In this document: positions 1 to 8,229 of the stretch, piece after piece
Position numbering within the stretch: position 1 is the stretch's first letter
How the letters are laid out: every line of letters begins with the position of its first letter
Assembly (NCBI RefSeq): GCF_002265875.1
Contig: NZ_NPFA01000021.1
Span: 1-34,069, forward strand
Reading direction: 5' to 3'
DNA length: 34,069 bases
Source: Marinococcus halophilus
GTDB lineage: Bacteria > Bacillota > Bacilli > Bacillales > Marinococcaceae
Translations under genes and position numbers: made by a program
The notes under the pieces: generated by a model
The model's database searches: none
What the model saw: the letters and a program-made list of their open reading frames with translations, nothing else
What the model was told of the DNA's origin: nothing

Positions 1-148
1 TTCTATTATAGTCGAAAAAGTCGATTCGTACATGTATTATTACAATTACATACGACCATTTACCAAATTAAACGACCACAGTCCGGTGGAATTCCGGACG
101 GCGGCCGCATAGGTGTTTTTTCTTGTCTCATTTCTTTGGGTCAGTTCA
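1..148 (+). mobile_element. IS3-family insertion sequence, right end only (cut by contig edge)
   Basis: The first 148 bases are the exact reverse complement of the last 148 bases of the window. Reading frame 2 encodes the C-terminus of an IS3-family OrfB transposase, followed by a short tail ending in GGGTCAGTTCA. IS3-family elements end in 5'-TG...CA-3', and TGAACTGACCC (reverse strand) looks like an IS150-subgroup terminal repeat. Identity between the two window ends stops exactly after this terminus, which marks the junction with unique DNA. The rest of the element lies outside the window, so the target duplication cannot be checked. Confidence 0.85.
2..112 (+). CDS. IS3-family transposase OrfB, C-terminal fragment
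   Basis: Thirty-six codons are open from the window edge to a TAG. They read as the end of an IS3/IS150-type integrase: a tyrosine-rich YMYYYNYIRPF stretch followed by LNDHSPVEFR, which matches the family's usual YYN..RP...LN..SPVEYR ending. The DDE catalytic residues lie upstream and are not visible. The gene is truncated by the contig edge and need not be a pseudogene in the genome. An identical copy lies on the minus strand at the other end. Confidence 0.85.
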   Translation, partial: SIIVEKVDSYMYYYNYIRPFTKLNDHSPVEFRTAAA

Positions 149-171
149 TTTTGCATCGGGGGATTTGCTTA

Positions 172-411
172 TTAATGCAGAAGATAATGCCGAAACGTCA
201 GCGTTTGGGCGTCAACACCCAGCTTTTCAATGAAAAGCTTCACATCGTGCAGTGAATCCGCTGGATACTGAAACTTACATATTTCCGGGGATTGTTCTTC
301 GATATCTTTTGTCGCAAAACAGAAGGTTGATTGATCCTTGTCGTAATAAACAATCAAATCCTCTTCATGCATTGGATGCTTAAAATGTGCTTTATATAAC
401 CGGTAGGACAA
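172..411 (-). CDS. hypothetical protein, 79 aa, TTG start
   Basis: I do not recognise this small protein. It is mixed, mildly acidic, with no signal peptide or membrane segment, and begins MSYRLYKAHFKHPMHEEDLI. The start is TTG at 411, supported by an AAAGGGG ribosome binding site 8 nt upstream; the next in-frame ATG is codon 14 and has no comparable site. Its start lies 23 nt after the corA stop with no terminator between, so it is probably the second gene of a corA transcript. Its stop is 23 nt from the IS terminus, so the IS has replaced whatever followed. The ribosome binding site and position suggest a real gene; function unknown. Confidence 0.6.
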   Translation of the reverse strand: MSYRLYKAHFKHPMHEEDLIVYYDKDQSTFCFATKDIEEQSPEICKFQYPADSLHDVKLFIEKLGVDAQTLTFRHYLLH

Positions 412-434
412 TCCGAACGCCCCTTTCTACTCTT

Positions 435-1388
435 CTATTTAAAAATCTTAAACCATCCATTTCGTTTAAACAAGCCCAGCAGCACTACTGCTATCAGGAA
501 CATTACCCCGAGCGCTATAAAATATCCGTACCTGTATTCAAGCTCCGGCATATAAACAAAATTCATGCCATAAAGCCCCGCGATAAAAGTCAGCGGGATA
601 AAAATGGTCGATACAATCGTGAGGGTCATCATAATAGCATTCATTCGGTTTGAAGCCATCGTTTGGAAATTATCCCTCATATCTGAAGTCATTGCCCGAT
701 TGGATTCGATCATTTCTGTCACCTTAAGCAGATGATCGTAAATATCCCGGTAGTATTCCCGCTGTTCGGTAATTAGGTTCAGACGTTCCACAAACAGTAC
801 GCGGTAGACCAGATCTCTCATAGGAACGATGGTTCGGCGCAGTCTCAGCAAGTCTGACCTTAAATCGAATACTTCTTCTATCAGCTTACCATAGGAAAGC
901 TCCGAGTTGCTTTCCTCGATCTCGTTCAGGCGGTCTTCAATTTGTTCTAGCACCGGAAAATACTCATCCGTCATTTTATCAATAATGTGGTAGCTGACAT
1001 CATCCGGATTCAGCTCTGCCCCTTCGGCCCGCAGCTTTTTCCAGGAATAGTTCACTGCCGAAGACGGGGCTTCATGATATGTAACGACAAAATTGGGGCC
1101 AAGAAACATACAGATCTCTTCAGCTCCAAGCGTTTCTTTATCAAGGGCATGAAGAACAAAAAAACTGTAGCCATCATAGGTATCATGCTTTGGACGCTGA
1201 CGTTCTGTATAACAGTCCTCGATAGCCAGAGGATGAAAGTGAAACACTGAATCCAGTGTATTGGTTTCCTCCGTCGAGGGAGAGGAATAGTCAATCCAAT
1301 ACCATTTCCACTCGTACTTTTTAAATTCATCCAATGTAATATTATTTACTGTATTTCCATCAGCATCGATACCGGCACAGGAAATCAT
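435..1388 (-). CDS. corA: CorA-family divalent cation transporter
   Basis: The 317-aa protein has the CorA layout: a large soluble N-terminal domain, a long acidic helical region (about residues 120-250), then two C-terminal membrane helices. The signature YGMNF lies at residues 273-277, at the end of the first membrane helix, where it forms the selectivity filter in Mg2+ channels. A basic tail (KRNGWFKIFK) follows the second helix, as expected for the cytoplasmic C-terminus. The likely substrate is Mg2+ (or Co2+/Ni2+), moved as a homopentamer; the ion cannot be decided from sequence. The ATG at 1388 is preceded by GGAGGGGG. From memory, B. subtilis has a similar gene (yfjQ) beside glycosylase and methyltransferase genes like those found here at 4.1-6.4 kb. 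Confidence 0.9.
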   Translation of the reverse strand: MISCAGIDADGNTVNNITLDEFKKYEWKWYWIDYSSPSTEETNTLDSVFHFHPLAIEDCYTERQRPKHDTYDGYSFFVLHALDKETLGAEEICMFLGPNFVVTYHEAPSSAVNYSWKKLRAEGAELNPDDVSYHIIDKMTDEYFPVLEQIEDRLNEIEESNSELSYGKLIEEVFDLRSDLLRLRRTIVPMRDLVYRVLFVERLNLITEQREYYRDIYDHLLKVTEMIESNRAMTSDMRDNFQTMASNRMNAIMMTLTIVSTIFIPLTFIAGLYGMNFVYMPELEYRYGYFIALGVMFLIAVVLLGLFKRNGWFKIFK

Positions 1389-1452
1389 CGCACTCCCCCT
1401 CCCTTCCTATGGACAGCAGCTCCCTGGTGACTCTGCTGCAGTTATTTTTCTA

Positions 1453-1484
1453 AAAGAAAACGGGGTGCCCATGCCGGGCCCCCG
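1453..1484 (-). terminator. rho-independent terminator after ald
   Basis: On the minus strand, 10 nt past the ald stop, CGGGG-G-CCC pairs with GGG-CA-CCCCG around a short GGCAT loop, followed by TTTTCTTTT. This separates ald from corA. Confidence 0.75.
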
Positions 1485-1493
1485 CTCCATATT

Positions 1494-2615
1494 TTACAAC
1501 ATCGGAAGTATTTCGTCTAATGAGGCGTAAGGATAACCTAAATCCTCTGCTACTGCCTGGTACGTAACCTTTCCCTTCGCGGTGTTCAGCCCTTTGCCAA
1601 GCGTTGGGTTATTTGAAAGGGCCTTTGCCGCGCCCAGATTTGCGATCTGGAGCGCATAGGGAATAGTGACATTTGTTAAAGCGATCGTTGATGTTCTCGG
1701 GACTGCTCCCGGCATATTTGCCACAGCGTAGTGCACTACTCCATGTTTTTCATAGGTGGGCTGGTCGTGCGTCGTCACCTGGTCTGCCGTTTCAATGATA
1801 CCTCCCTGATCGATCGCGACATCGATCAGTACAGAGCCCCTATCCATGCTTTTTACCATTTCTTCTGTTACCAGCTTTGGCGCTTTAGCTCCGGGGATAA
1901 GCACAGCTCCAATGACCAGGTCTGAACGCTTCACTTCTTCTGCCAGGTTCAGGGGGTTGCTGCTCAGTGTCTGAATCTGGCCGCCGAAATCTTCATCAAT
2001 CTGCCGGAGCCTGGAGGGGCTCAAGTCGATGATAGTTACATTGGCCCCAAGCCCGTGAGCGATACGGGCTGCATTCGTACCGACAACGCCCCCGCCGATA
2101 ACTGTTACATTCGCTTTTTTTACTCCCGGTACTCCCGAAAGCAAAACGCCCTTTCCTCCATGTACACTTTCCAGAAATTGTGCGCCTACCTGGGCTGCCA
2201 TCCGCCCTGCTACTTCGCTCATTGGTGTTAAAAGCGGAAGCGTATGATTCTCCTCAACTGTCTCGTATGCCACTGCAGTAACCCCGCTTTCAGTCAATGC
2301 TTTGACCAATTCAGGTTCAGCTGCCAGATGCAGATACGTAAATAAAATCAGGTCTTCGCGGAAAAATGGATATTCTGAAGCTAGTGGTTCTTTCACTTTT
2401 AGTATCATCTCTGCCTGTTGCCATACGTCTGCAGCCTCAGTGATAATTTTCGCCCCAGCTGCTTCATATTCTTCATTTGAAAACCCGCTTCCTTCTCCCG
2501 CATGGTTTTCAACATGTATTTGATGGCCAGCTTGTGTTAAATGCACAACACCGGCGGGCGTAATGGCTACCCGGTTTTCATTGTTTTTTATTTCTTTGGG
2601 AACCCCTATTATCAC
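1494..2615 (-). CDS. ald: alanine dehydrogenase
   Basis: The NAD-dependent enzyme interconverts L-alanine and pyruvate plus ammonia; in Bacillus it supports alanine use and sporulation. Full length at 373 aa. It opens with the family's [17 protein letters not shown] block; K75 and H96 sit at the positions of the catalytic residues in M. tuberculosis Ald; the Rossmann glycine motif GGGVVG is at about 174-179. The start is GTG at 2615 with AGAGGAGG 9 nt upstream; the ATG inside that spacer is out of frame. It lies 103 bp downstream of adeR on the same strand, with its own candidate promoter and operator in the gap, and ends at a strong terminator. Confidence 0.96.
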   Translation of the reverse strand: MIIGVPKEIKNNENRVAITPAGVVHLTQAGHQIHVENHAGEGSGFSNEEYEAAGAKIITEAADVWQQAEMILKVKEPLASEYPFFREDLILFTYLHLAAEPELVKALTESGVTAVAYETVEENHTLPLLTPMSEVAGRMAAQVGAQFLESVHGGKGVLLSGVPGVKKANVTVIGGGVVGTNAARIAHGLGANVTIIDLSPSRLRQIDEDFGGQIQTLSSNPLNLAEEVKRSDLVIGAVLIPGAKAPKLVTEEMVKSMDRGSVLIDVAIDQGGIIETADQVTTHDQPTYEKHGVVHYAVANMPGAVPRTSTIALTNVTIPYALQIANLGAAKALSNNPTLGKGLNTAKGKVTYQAVAEDLGYPYASLDEILPML

Positions 2616-2647
2616 GATCCATCGCCTCCTCTAATACCTTTTCTATT

Positions 2648-2653
2648 AGTATA
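2648..2653 (-). promoter_or_regulatory. candidate -10 element of the ald promoter
   Basis: TATACT on the minus strand lies 33 nt before the ald start. No good -35 hexamer sits 16-18 nt upstream (only ATGCTT), which would fit an activator-dependent promoter. This is a reading by eye. Confidence 0.35.
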
Positions 2654-2708
2654 GCGTGTTTCCTGGTCATAAGCATTGGCGGAACAAAATAATATTCCCA
2701 TTGTCTAT

Positions 2709-2724
2709 TTGTGATTTTTCACAA
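2709..2724 (-). promoter_or_regulatory. candidate AdeR operator upstream of ald
   Basis: The perfect inverted repeat TTGTGA-N4-TCACAA overlaps the adeR stop codon and is centred about 66 bp upstream of the candidate ald -10. AdeR of B. subtilis is reported to activate ald through an inverted repeat upstream of the promoter; I cannot compare the exact sequence. The position suits an activator, but the repeat could also be chance in AT-rich DNA. Confidence 0.4.
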
Positions 2725-3960
2725 CTGGCTTGTTTGTTTTTCTTTCAACAACTCCAGTTCCAGCAGCAGTGTCCATTTTTCATGGGCCGTATTGAGCCTT
2801 ATCCCCGCAATCGCCTGCATTCTTTTCAAACGATAAGACAATGTATTCGGGTGCACATGAAGTATTTTGGCAGCTGCATTGACATTGCAGTCTTCACTAA
2901 GATAAATGTAAAGCGTGCTTAAAAGCTCTGTCTCATTTTCTGCATCATAATCAAATAAGTTCTTTAAGGAAGGATGGGTAAACGTTTCTTCGTCCCATCT
3001 TTGCAAAAGTACAGGAAAAAATCGATAGTAACCCGCTTCGTGCAAAAAATAATAGTGGGATGGAAGCTGGCGAACCTGTTTTTTTAAATCAAGCATGGTT
3101 AACGCCTGGCTGTATCCGCCCGCCACTTCTGTATAACGATGACAAATTTCAGATGCCGCGATGGCCATAAGCGTATCTCCATACCGTTCCTGCCATACCC
3201 TGTGCATTTGGCGTAAGAAAGCAGAAATAGTGGCTTCTATGTTTCTGCTTTCAAGTCCGTACAGCATAAGGATAGCCTGGTGCTGGTCATATGTTTTAAG
3301 CATTACTTTGACCTGCTGGGAGATGGTAAGCAGGTAATTCAGCTGCTCCCAGGCATTGTGCTCAAGCCGTTCCGAAAATTCTATAACTACGATGGAAAAC
3401 TGCTGGGCCCTGCCCGGAAAAAAGCGTAGTATTTGGTGTTCTACCGCCTGTTCGTCTGTTTCGTCTCCTGTCAGCAGGCGCCAAAAATATTCCTGTTGAT
3501 CCTGCTGCGCCGGATTTCTTGGATGGAGCTGCTGCCGAAAACGCTGACCGCAGACAACAGCTGCCGAATGCAGGTCCTCCTTCGCCTCCTCTGAAAACGG
3601 CGTGTCGCCCTCTACCACCCAAATATAGCCTATCACCGTCTGCTTCTCTTTAACGGCTACGGCCATCCTTGTCCCCAGTCCTATTTCATCAATAGCAGAA
3701 ATGGAGATCGGTTCGTTCTGTTGATGAAGACTTGGAATTACTCCCTCGTTCCACAAACGGTGAATCACTTCTTCCGGCACCCGCCGCCCCATGATCGTTG
3801 CCGTTCGTGCTCCGTCAGTAACCTGTGGATGGCCGCTGTAGGCAAGCAGACGGTGTGTCGCATCCTCTATGGTGACCGGACCTTTGAGTGCTTCACTAAT
3901 AAAATCGGCAAACTCGTTTAAGGAACTGGCAGCATGCTGCCAAAGCTGTTTTTCAAACAT
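2719..3960 (-). CDS. adeR: PucR-family regulator, probable activator of ald
   Basis: The 413-aa protein has an N-terminal GAF-like sensory region (about 10-160), a central GGDEF-like PucR-family region, and a C-terminal PucR-type helix-turn-helix (about 350-400) containing NVNAAAKILHVHPNTLSYRL. This is the CdaR/PucR architecture. In B. subtilis the PucR-type protein AdeR is encoded beside ald and activates it. Here the gene lies directly upstream of ald on the same strand, so the same role is likely. The ATG at 3960 has AAAGGAG upstream with a rather long spacing. The identification as AdeR rests on family plus neighbourhood; the sensed ligand is unknown. Confidence 0.82.
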   Translation of the reverse strand: MFEKQLWQHAASSLNEFADFISEALKGPVTIEDATHRLLAYSGHPQVTDGARTATIMGRRVPEEVIHRLWNEGVIPSLHQQNEPISISAIDEIGLGTRMAVAVKEKQTVIGYIWVVEGDTPFSEEAKEDLHSAAVVCGQRFRQQLHPRNPAQQDQQEYFWRLLTGDETDEQAVEHQILRFFPGRAQQFSIVVIEFSERLEHNAWEQLNYLLTISQQVKVMLKTYDQHQAILMLYGLESRNIEATISAFLRQMHRVWQERYGDTLMAIAASEICHRYTEVAGGYSQALTMLDLKKQVRQLPSHYYFLHEAGYYRFFPVLLQRWDEETFTHPSLKNLFDYDAENETELLSTLYIYLSEDCNVNAAAKILHVHPNTLSYRLKRMQAIAGIRLNTAHEKWTLLLELELLKEKQTSQL

Positions 3961-3984
3961 AAATTTCCGCTCTCCTTTCCTGCT

Positions 3985-4071
3985 TTATAAAAAAAGGTAG
4001 AGCAGCAGATTGGCCAAAATGGTAAGAATAATAGAGACAATCAGGCTGATACCGAGCCAATACAAGCACAT
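3985..4071 (-). CDS. possible 28-aa single-pass membrane peptide
   Basis: In the 130-bp gap between the rRNA methyltransferase stop and adeR, an ATG-TAA frame encodes a 28-residue, almost entirely hydrophobic peptide (MCLYWLGISLIVSIILTILA then NLLLYLFL), enough for one membrane helix. There is no convincing ribosome binding site and an in-frame TGA lies two codons before the ATG. It may be a real small membrane protein or a chance hydrophobic frame. I do not recognise a family. Confidence 0.22.
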   Translation of the reverse strand: MCLYWLGISLIVSIILTILANLLLYLFL

Positions 4072-4090
4072 TGCTGTTCACCACTCATGT

Positions 4091-5506
4091 TTATTTTTTT
4101 CCTTTTTTCTCCGGTTTGTATACAAACGGCACCACTGCTTCCACCTGGGAGGTCTGAGGGAACATGTCCACCGGCTGGGCATATTCTGGATGGTATCCTG
4201 CTTTTTTCAGGTAAGCGGCATCCTTGGCCAGGGTGGACGGGTTACAGGAAACGTATACGAAGCGTTTAGGCTTTACTTTTCCAATCGTATTTAACAGTGC
4301 CTCCCCACAGCCTGTGCGCGGCGGATCTGCGACTATTACATCCGGACGCCAGTTTTCCTTCTGCCACTGCAGCATCATCTCTTCTGCCTTTCCGTGGTAG
4401 AACCTGGCGTGGGAAGCTCCTGCCTGTTTGGCATTTTTGTTGGCGTCCTGAATACTTGCTTTAATCATGTCCATTCCACGTACTTCCCTGGCGTCCGGGG
4501 ACATCCATAGACCAATAGTGCCGCTGCCACAGTAAGCATCGACCACTTTTTCCCGGCCCGTCAGCTTCGCTGCCTTTTTCGCTTCGTCATAAAGGGTGGA
4601 AGCCTGCTCGGAGTTCAGCTGGAAGAATGCTTCCGGCGATAGATGAAACGAGAAATCCTGCATGTTATATTTGATCGTGTCTTTTCCCCAGAGGCGTTTG
4701 GTCGTACCACCAAAAACAGTCGGACTGCTTTCATTCTGCACATGATGATGAATTGATTTTATTTCTGCGAACGAAGAACGGAGGAAATCTACCAGCTCTT
4801 CCTGCTCCGGCAGGTCCACCGAAGACGTTACAAGCGTGACCTGAACCTCGCTTTTTTGTTCATTTGCCCGCACGACGATGGTTTTTACCCCTTTTTGGTT
4901 ACTTGTGTGAACAGGCACCTCTTCATTCTTCATAAATACGGTAATTGCCTTAGTAATCTTATTTAAAATCGATTTTTCCACCATACAGCCGACATTAGTG
5001 AGATCCACCAGCTGGTTGGAATCACTCGAGTACAAACCCGCTTCCACTCGCCCTTTTTTTCCTTCTCCCGTCTGCCACTGGCTTTTGTTTCTATATCTCC
5101 ACGGATTTTCCATGCCGATCGTTTCACGGATCTCGGGTACCGTGGGGGCGTAACGTTCAAATGACTGCAGCACCAAATCCTGCTTCATCCACAGCTGCTC
5201 GCCGTATTCAGCGTGCTGCAGCTGGCAGCCGCCACAAATTTTGTACACCGGACAGGGAGCTTTTTGGCGGCTCGGTGAAGCTTCACGAATATATTTTATG
5301 CTTGCGATCGCACGATTTCTCTTCACTTCCTCTACCTGTCCAACGATTACTTCGCCTGGAAGGGCACCTTCAACGAATACGGCCTGGCGTTTAAAATACC
5401 CAATTCCTTCTCCGTTAATGCCTATTCGTTTAATGGTCAGCGGAAATTCCTGACCCTCCTGAAGCGGTTGACGTTGTTCAAACTTTTCATTTTTTGGCAC
5501 GCGCAC
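4091..5506 (-). CDS. rlmD: RNA (uracil-5-)-methyltransferase, TrmA/RlmD family
   Basis: This is a SAM-dependent enzyme making 5-methyluridine, most likely in 23S rRNA. With the start chosen here it is 471 aa: a TRAM domain (about 15-75), four Fe-S cysteines (C85, C91, C94 and C174), a SAM motif DAYCGSGTIGL at about 323-333, DPPRTG at about 394, and the nucleophile C421 in SCNPSTLAKD. The start is GTG at 5506, with AGGAG 9 nt upstream and a 20-nt overlap with the glycosylase gene; a longer in-frame extension would run far into that gene and is not family-like. Bacillus has two such paralogues (YefA/RlmCD and YfjO). The neighbouring glycosylase suggests the YfjO type, so the exact uridine target is uncertain. 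Confidence 0.88.
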   Translation of the reverse strand: MRVPKNEKFEQRQPLQEGQEFPLTIKRIGINGEGIGYFKRQAVFVEGALPGEVIVGQVEEVKRNRAIASIKYIREASPSRQKAPCPVYKICGGCQLQHAEYGEQLWMKQDLVLQSFERYAPTVPEIRETIGMENPWRYRNKSQWQTGEGKKGRVEAGLYSSDSNQLVDLTNVGCMVEKSILNKITKAITVFMKNEEVPVHTSNQKGVKTIVVRANEQKSEVQVTLVTSSVDLPEQEELVDFLRSSFAEIKSIHHHVQNESSPTVFGGTTKRLWGKDTIKYNMQDFSFHLSPEAFFQLNSEQASTLYDEAKKAAKLTGREKVVDAYCGSGTIGLWMSPDAREVRGMDMIKASIQDANKNAKQAGASHARFYHGKAEEMMLQWQKENWRPDVIVADPPRTGCGEALLNTIGKVKPKRFVYVSCNPSTLAKDAAYLKKAGYHPEYAQPVDMFPQTSQVEAVVPFVYKPEKKGKK

Positions 5507-6392
5507 GCATATCTTCTCCTTTATCTGGTATTTCCATATGAAGCCATAAATAAATACTTGCATAGCTGTTGTAGGGGCTCCACCGTCTGGCCCATTCTGT
5601 GATTTCTGTCTTAGACGGTTTGGCTTCAAGCCCAAGCAGCTTCTTTAAACCGTTTTGCACACCGATATCAGCAGCAGGCATCAGGTTTTCCCTTCCGAGC
5701 CCAAATAACAAAAAGCATTCTGCCGTCCAGGAGCCTATACCACGGTGCTGCGTGAGCTCTTTTATGACGTCCTCATCGGTCTTTTTCTGAAGAGAATCTA
5801 TATCAAGCGTCCCCTGAACTATACTCTTAGAGACATCTACGACGTACTCTGCTTTCCTTTGGCTGAACTGCAGGCGGCGAAGTTCGTCTGGATGTATCGC
5901 GGCCGTTACTTCGGGACCAGGATAAAACCATACTCCGTCTTTAAACACCCCGTACGTCTGGGCGAATCTTGTTGAAAGTGTATAGGCAAAAGCCATATTC
6001 AATTGCTGATGAATAATCGTTTTTATAAGACAGCCGTATAAATCAAAGTCACACGTGAGCGGCGCCCCGTAGAACCTGCGGAACAGCGGCTCTAATTCCG
6101 TTCCCTGAAAATGTCCGGCTGCCTGCTCCAGGGGCTGATGAAAGCGAAAAATACGTTCAATTTTATTCACAGCCTCCTGTTCTCTGCTCTCCGGAGCCTC
6201 TATATATACATACGTCTTCGATTGATGCTCAACAAATCCAAGGGTTACTGTATCAAGCTGCCTCTCACCTGGCAGAGGCAGCTTCACTTGTCTTTGATCA
6301 ATATCTACATTATACAGCGGATCGAGTGCCATCCGTTTCAGCATCAGCTGAACATCATATACGGACGGGATCTGCCTTATTATCTGCTGCAC
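5487..6392 (-). CDS. DNA-3-methyladenine glycosylase, AlkA-like (HhH-GPD)
   Basis: A base-excision repair enzyme that removes alkylated bases. The 301-aa protein has an AlkA-type N-terminal domain, then the HhH-GPD fold: helix-hairpin-helix LTQHRGIGSWTA at 213-224 and the catalytic aspartate D242 in PAADIGVQ. The start is GTG at 6392, with AAGGA 10 nt upstream. It is the first gene of a two-gene unit with the methyltransferase, whose start overlaps its end by 20 nt. The order resembles yfjP-yfjO of B. subtilis (from memory). Substrate range cannot be read from the sequence. Confidence 0.88.
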   Translation of the reverse strand: MQQIIRQIPSVYDVQLMLKRMALDPLYNVDIDQRQVKLPLPGERQLDTVTLGFVEHQSKTYVYIEAPESREQEAVNKIERIFRFHQPLEQAAGHFQGTELEPLFRRFYGAPLTCDFDLYGCLIKTIIHQQLNMAFAYTLSTRFAQTYGVFKDGVWFYPGPEVTAAIHPDELRRLQFSQRKAEYVVDVSKSIVQGTLDIDSLQKKTDEDVIKELTQHRGIGSWTAECFLLFGLGRENLMPAADIGVQNGLKKLLGLEAKPSKTEITEWARRWSPYNSYASIYLWLHMEIPDKGEDMRARAKK

Positions 6393-6657
6393 AGTAATTA
6401 CGTCCTTTCATGAAGCTTTGTTATTTTATCACGTTTACCCATGTTCACGCGACCTGCTCCCCGATGCACTTGGGATTCTGCAATATTTTCTTTTTTTAGG
6501 AGAAAAGCATTAATTTCCAATAAATTGTTATTTATTTTTTCCGTTCTATTTTCCTATTCTCGACGAAATGGCTTTCTTCCTTTGTTTTCATTCATTACAA
6601 TAAGCTTTGTGTACTTATGATACTTTCGTCATTTTTAAACGAATTAGGAGGGAAATT

Positions 6658-8190
6658 ATGAGCTCTTCTGCACCAAAGTCGACCATGCTGCAGCGGTCGC
6701 TGAATTGGATTGAACGAGTTGGGAATAAGCTTCCCCATCCGGTTACTCTGTTCGCCATTCTAGCCGCGCTTGTATTGGTATTATCTTCCATCCTTTCTGC
6801 TGCCGGCCTGCAGGTGGAGTCTCCCGGGGAAGAGGGAGAAACAGTCCAGGTAACCAATCTGCTTTCATCTAGTGGAATTGAATACATATTCACCAGCATG
6901 GTGGACAACTTTATTAACTTTGCCCCGCTCGGAGTGGTGCTTGCTACCATGATCGGTATTGGCATCGCTGAGCGTACTGGATTAATCAGTGTGCTTCTTC
7001 GCGGATTTATCCTATCCATTCCTAAGTCCTTAATTACCTTCGGCCTCGTTTTTGCCGGGATCATGTCAAGTGTAGCTTCGGATGCCGGTTATGTGGTGCT
7101 GCCACCGCTCGGCGCTATCCTCTTCGCCGCACTCGGCCGGCACCCACTAGCAGGTCTTGCTGCCGCCTTCGCCGGGGTTTCGGCGGGCTTCAGCGCCAAC
7201 CTATTGCTTTCCGGTACCGATGTCCTGCTCGGTGAATTGACCATCCAGGCGGCTTCCACCATCGATCCGGCGTATGCTGAACAGATGAACCTGGCGATGA
7301 ATTACTACTTTATTATTGTATCTACTTTCTTTTTGGCTATTATCGGCACATTCGTGAGTCAGTTCGTCGTCGAGCCCCGGCTTGGGGAGTATAAAGGCGA
7401 ATACCGGGAAAACCTTACGTCCCTGTCCGGGACAGAAAAGAAAGGAATTTTATGGTCAATGGGGTCAGCGCTTTTAACTATTATCCTGCTTGCACTGCTC
7501 ATTGTTCCGCCTAATGCTCCGCTCCGCGGTGAAGGAGGAGCCGTCGTTCAATCGCCGTTTATGGACTCCCTCGTTGTCGTAATCATTATAGCCTTTTTCA
7601 TTCCCGGGCTTGTATACGGTATTGTGACAAAAAACATCAGAAACGATACGGACGTCGCTAATCAGCTTTCTGACACGATGGCAAGTATGGGCATGTTCAT
7701 TCTGCTCGCGTTCACAGCCGGACAGTTTGTTGCTTATTTTGAAGAAACCAACCTGGGTACATTCATGGCTGTGTACGGCGCAGACTTTTTACAGTCTATT
7801 AATCTTACCGGTATTCCTTTAATTTTAGTATTCGTATTAATTGTCGGTTTTATTAACCTGTTTATCGGAAGTGCCTCTGCGAAATGGGCAATCCTCGCTC
7901 CTGTCTTCGTTCCTATCATGATGCAGCTTGGCTATTCGCCGGAACTAACGCAGATGGCGTACCGCGTAGCAGATTCCTCCACCAATATTATTACACCACT
8001 GATGACTTATTTTGCGATTATTATCGCGTTTGCCCAGCAGTATGACAAAAACATGCGCATCGGGTCCCTGATAGCAGTTATGCTTCCATATTCCGTCGCA
8101 TTTCTTCTGTTCTGGTCCCTGCTGCTTGTCGTATGGATGCTCACCGGCATTCCGCTCGGTCCAAACGGTCCGATCGAATACAACGGCTAA
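6658..8190 (+). CDS. AbgT-family transporter (p-aminobenzoyl-glutamate / antifolate type)
   Basis: A 510-aa integral membrane protein with roughly a dozen hydrophobic segments, a soluble N-terminus starting MSSSAPKSTMLQRSLNWIER, and AbgT-type signatures: SDAGYVVLPPLGAILF near residue 140 and a late GSASAKWAILAPVFVPIM block. Family members import p-aminobenzoyl-glutamate (E. coli AbgT) or export sulfonamide antifolates (YdaH, MtrF); which applies here is open. The ATG at 6658 has an ideal AGGAGG; an upstream in-frame ATG at 6607 has none. It is a single-gene unit with a 265-bp AT-rich leader in which I see no clear operator, ending at a strong terminator. Confidence 0.9.
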   Translation: MSSSAPKSTMLQRSLNWIERVGNKLPHPVTLFAILAALVLVLSSILSAAGLQVESPGEEGETVQVTNLLSSSGIEYIFTSMVDNFINFAPLGVVLATMIGIGIAERTGLISVLLRGFILSIPKSLITFGLVFAGIMSSVASDAGYVVLPPLGAILFAALGRHPLAGLAAAFAGVSAGFSANLLLSGTDVLLGELTIQAASTIDPAYAEQMNLAMNYYFIIVSTFFLAIIGTFVSQFVVEPRLGEYKGEYRENLTSLSGTEKKGILWSMGSALLTIILLALLIVPPNAPLRGEGGAVVQSPFMDSLVVVIIIAFFIPGLVYGIVTKNIRNDTDVANQLSDTMASMGMFILLAFTAGQFVAYFEETNLGTFMAVYGADFLQSINLTGIPLILVFVLIVGFINLFIGSASAKWAILAPVFVPIMMQLGYSPELTQMAYRVADSSTNIITPLMTYFAIIIAFAQQYDKNMRIGSLIAVMLPYSVAFLLFWSLLLVVWMLTGIPLGPNGPIEYNG

Positions 8191-8200
8191 ACGTTTAAAA

Positions 8201-8225
8201 GCAGGAGCTGCGGCTCCTGCTTTTT
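8201..8225 (+). terminator. bidirectional terminator between abgT-like gene and phosphatase operon
   Basis: A perfect GCAGGAG-N6-CTCCTGC type stem is followed by TTTTT on the plus strand and preceded by AAAA, so it can also end minus-strand transcripts. It sits between two converging genes. Confidence 0.85.
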
Positions 8226-8229
8226 CATG

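Noticed and set aside
81-110. NotI (GCGGCCGC) and EcoRI-like (GAATTC) sites and a small palindrome in both terminal repeats, suggesting cloning vector or adapter
   Set aside because: The region translates without interruption into an IS3-family transposase C-terminus and ends at an IS-type terminus, so a natural IS explains it better.
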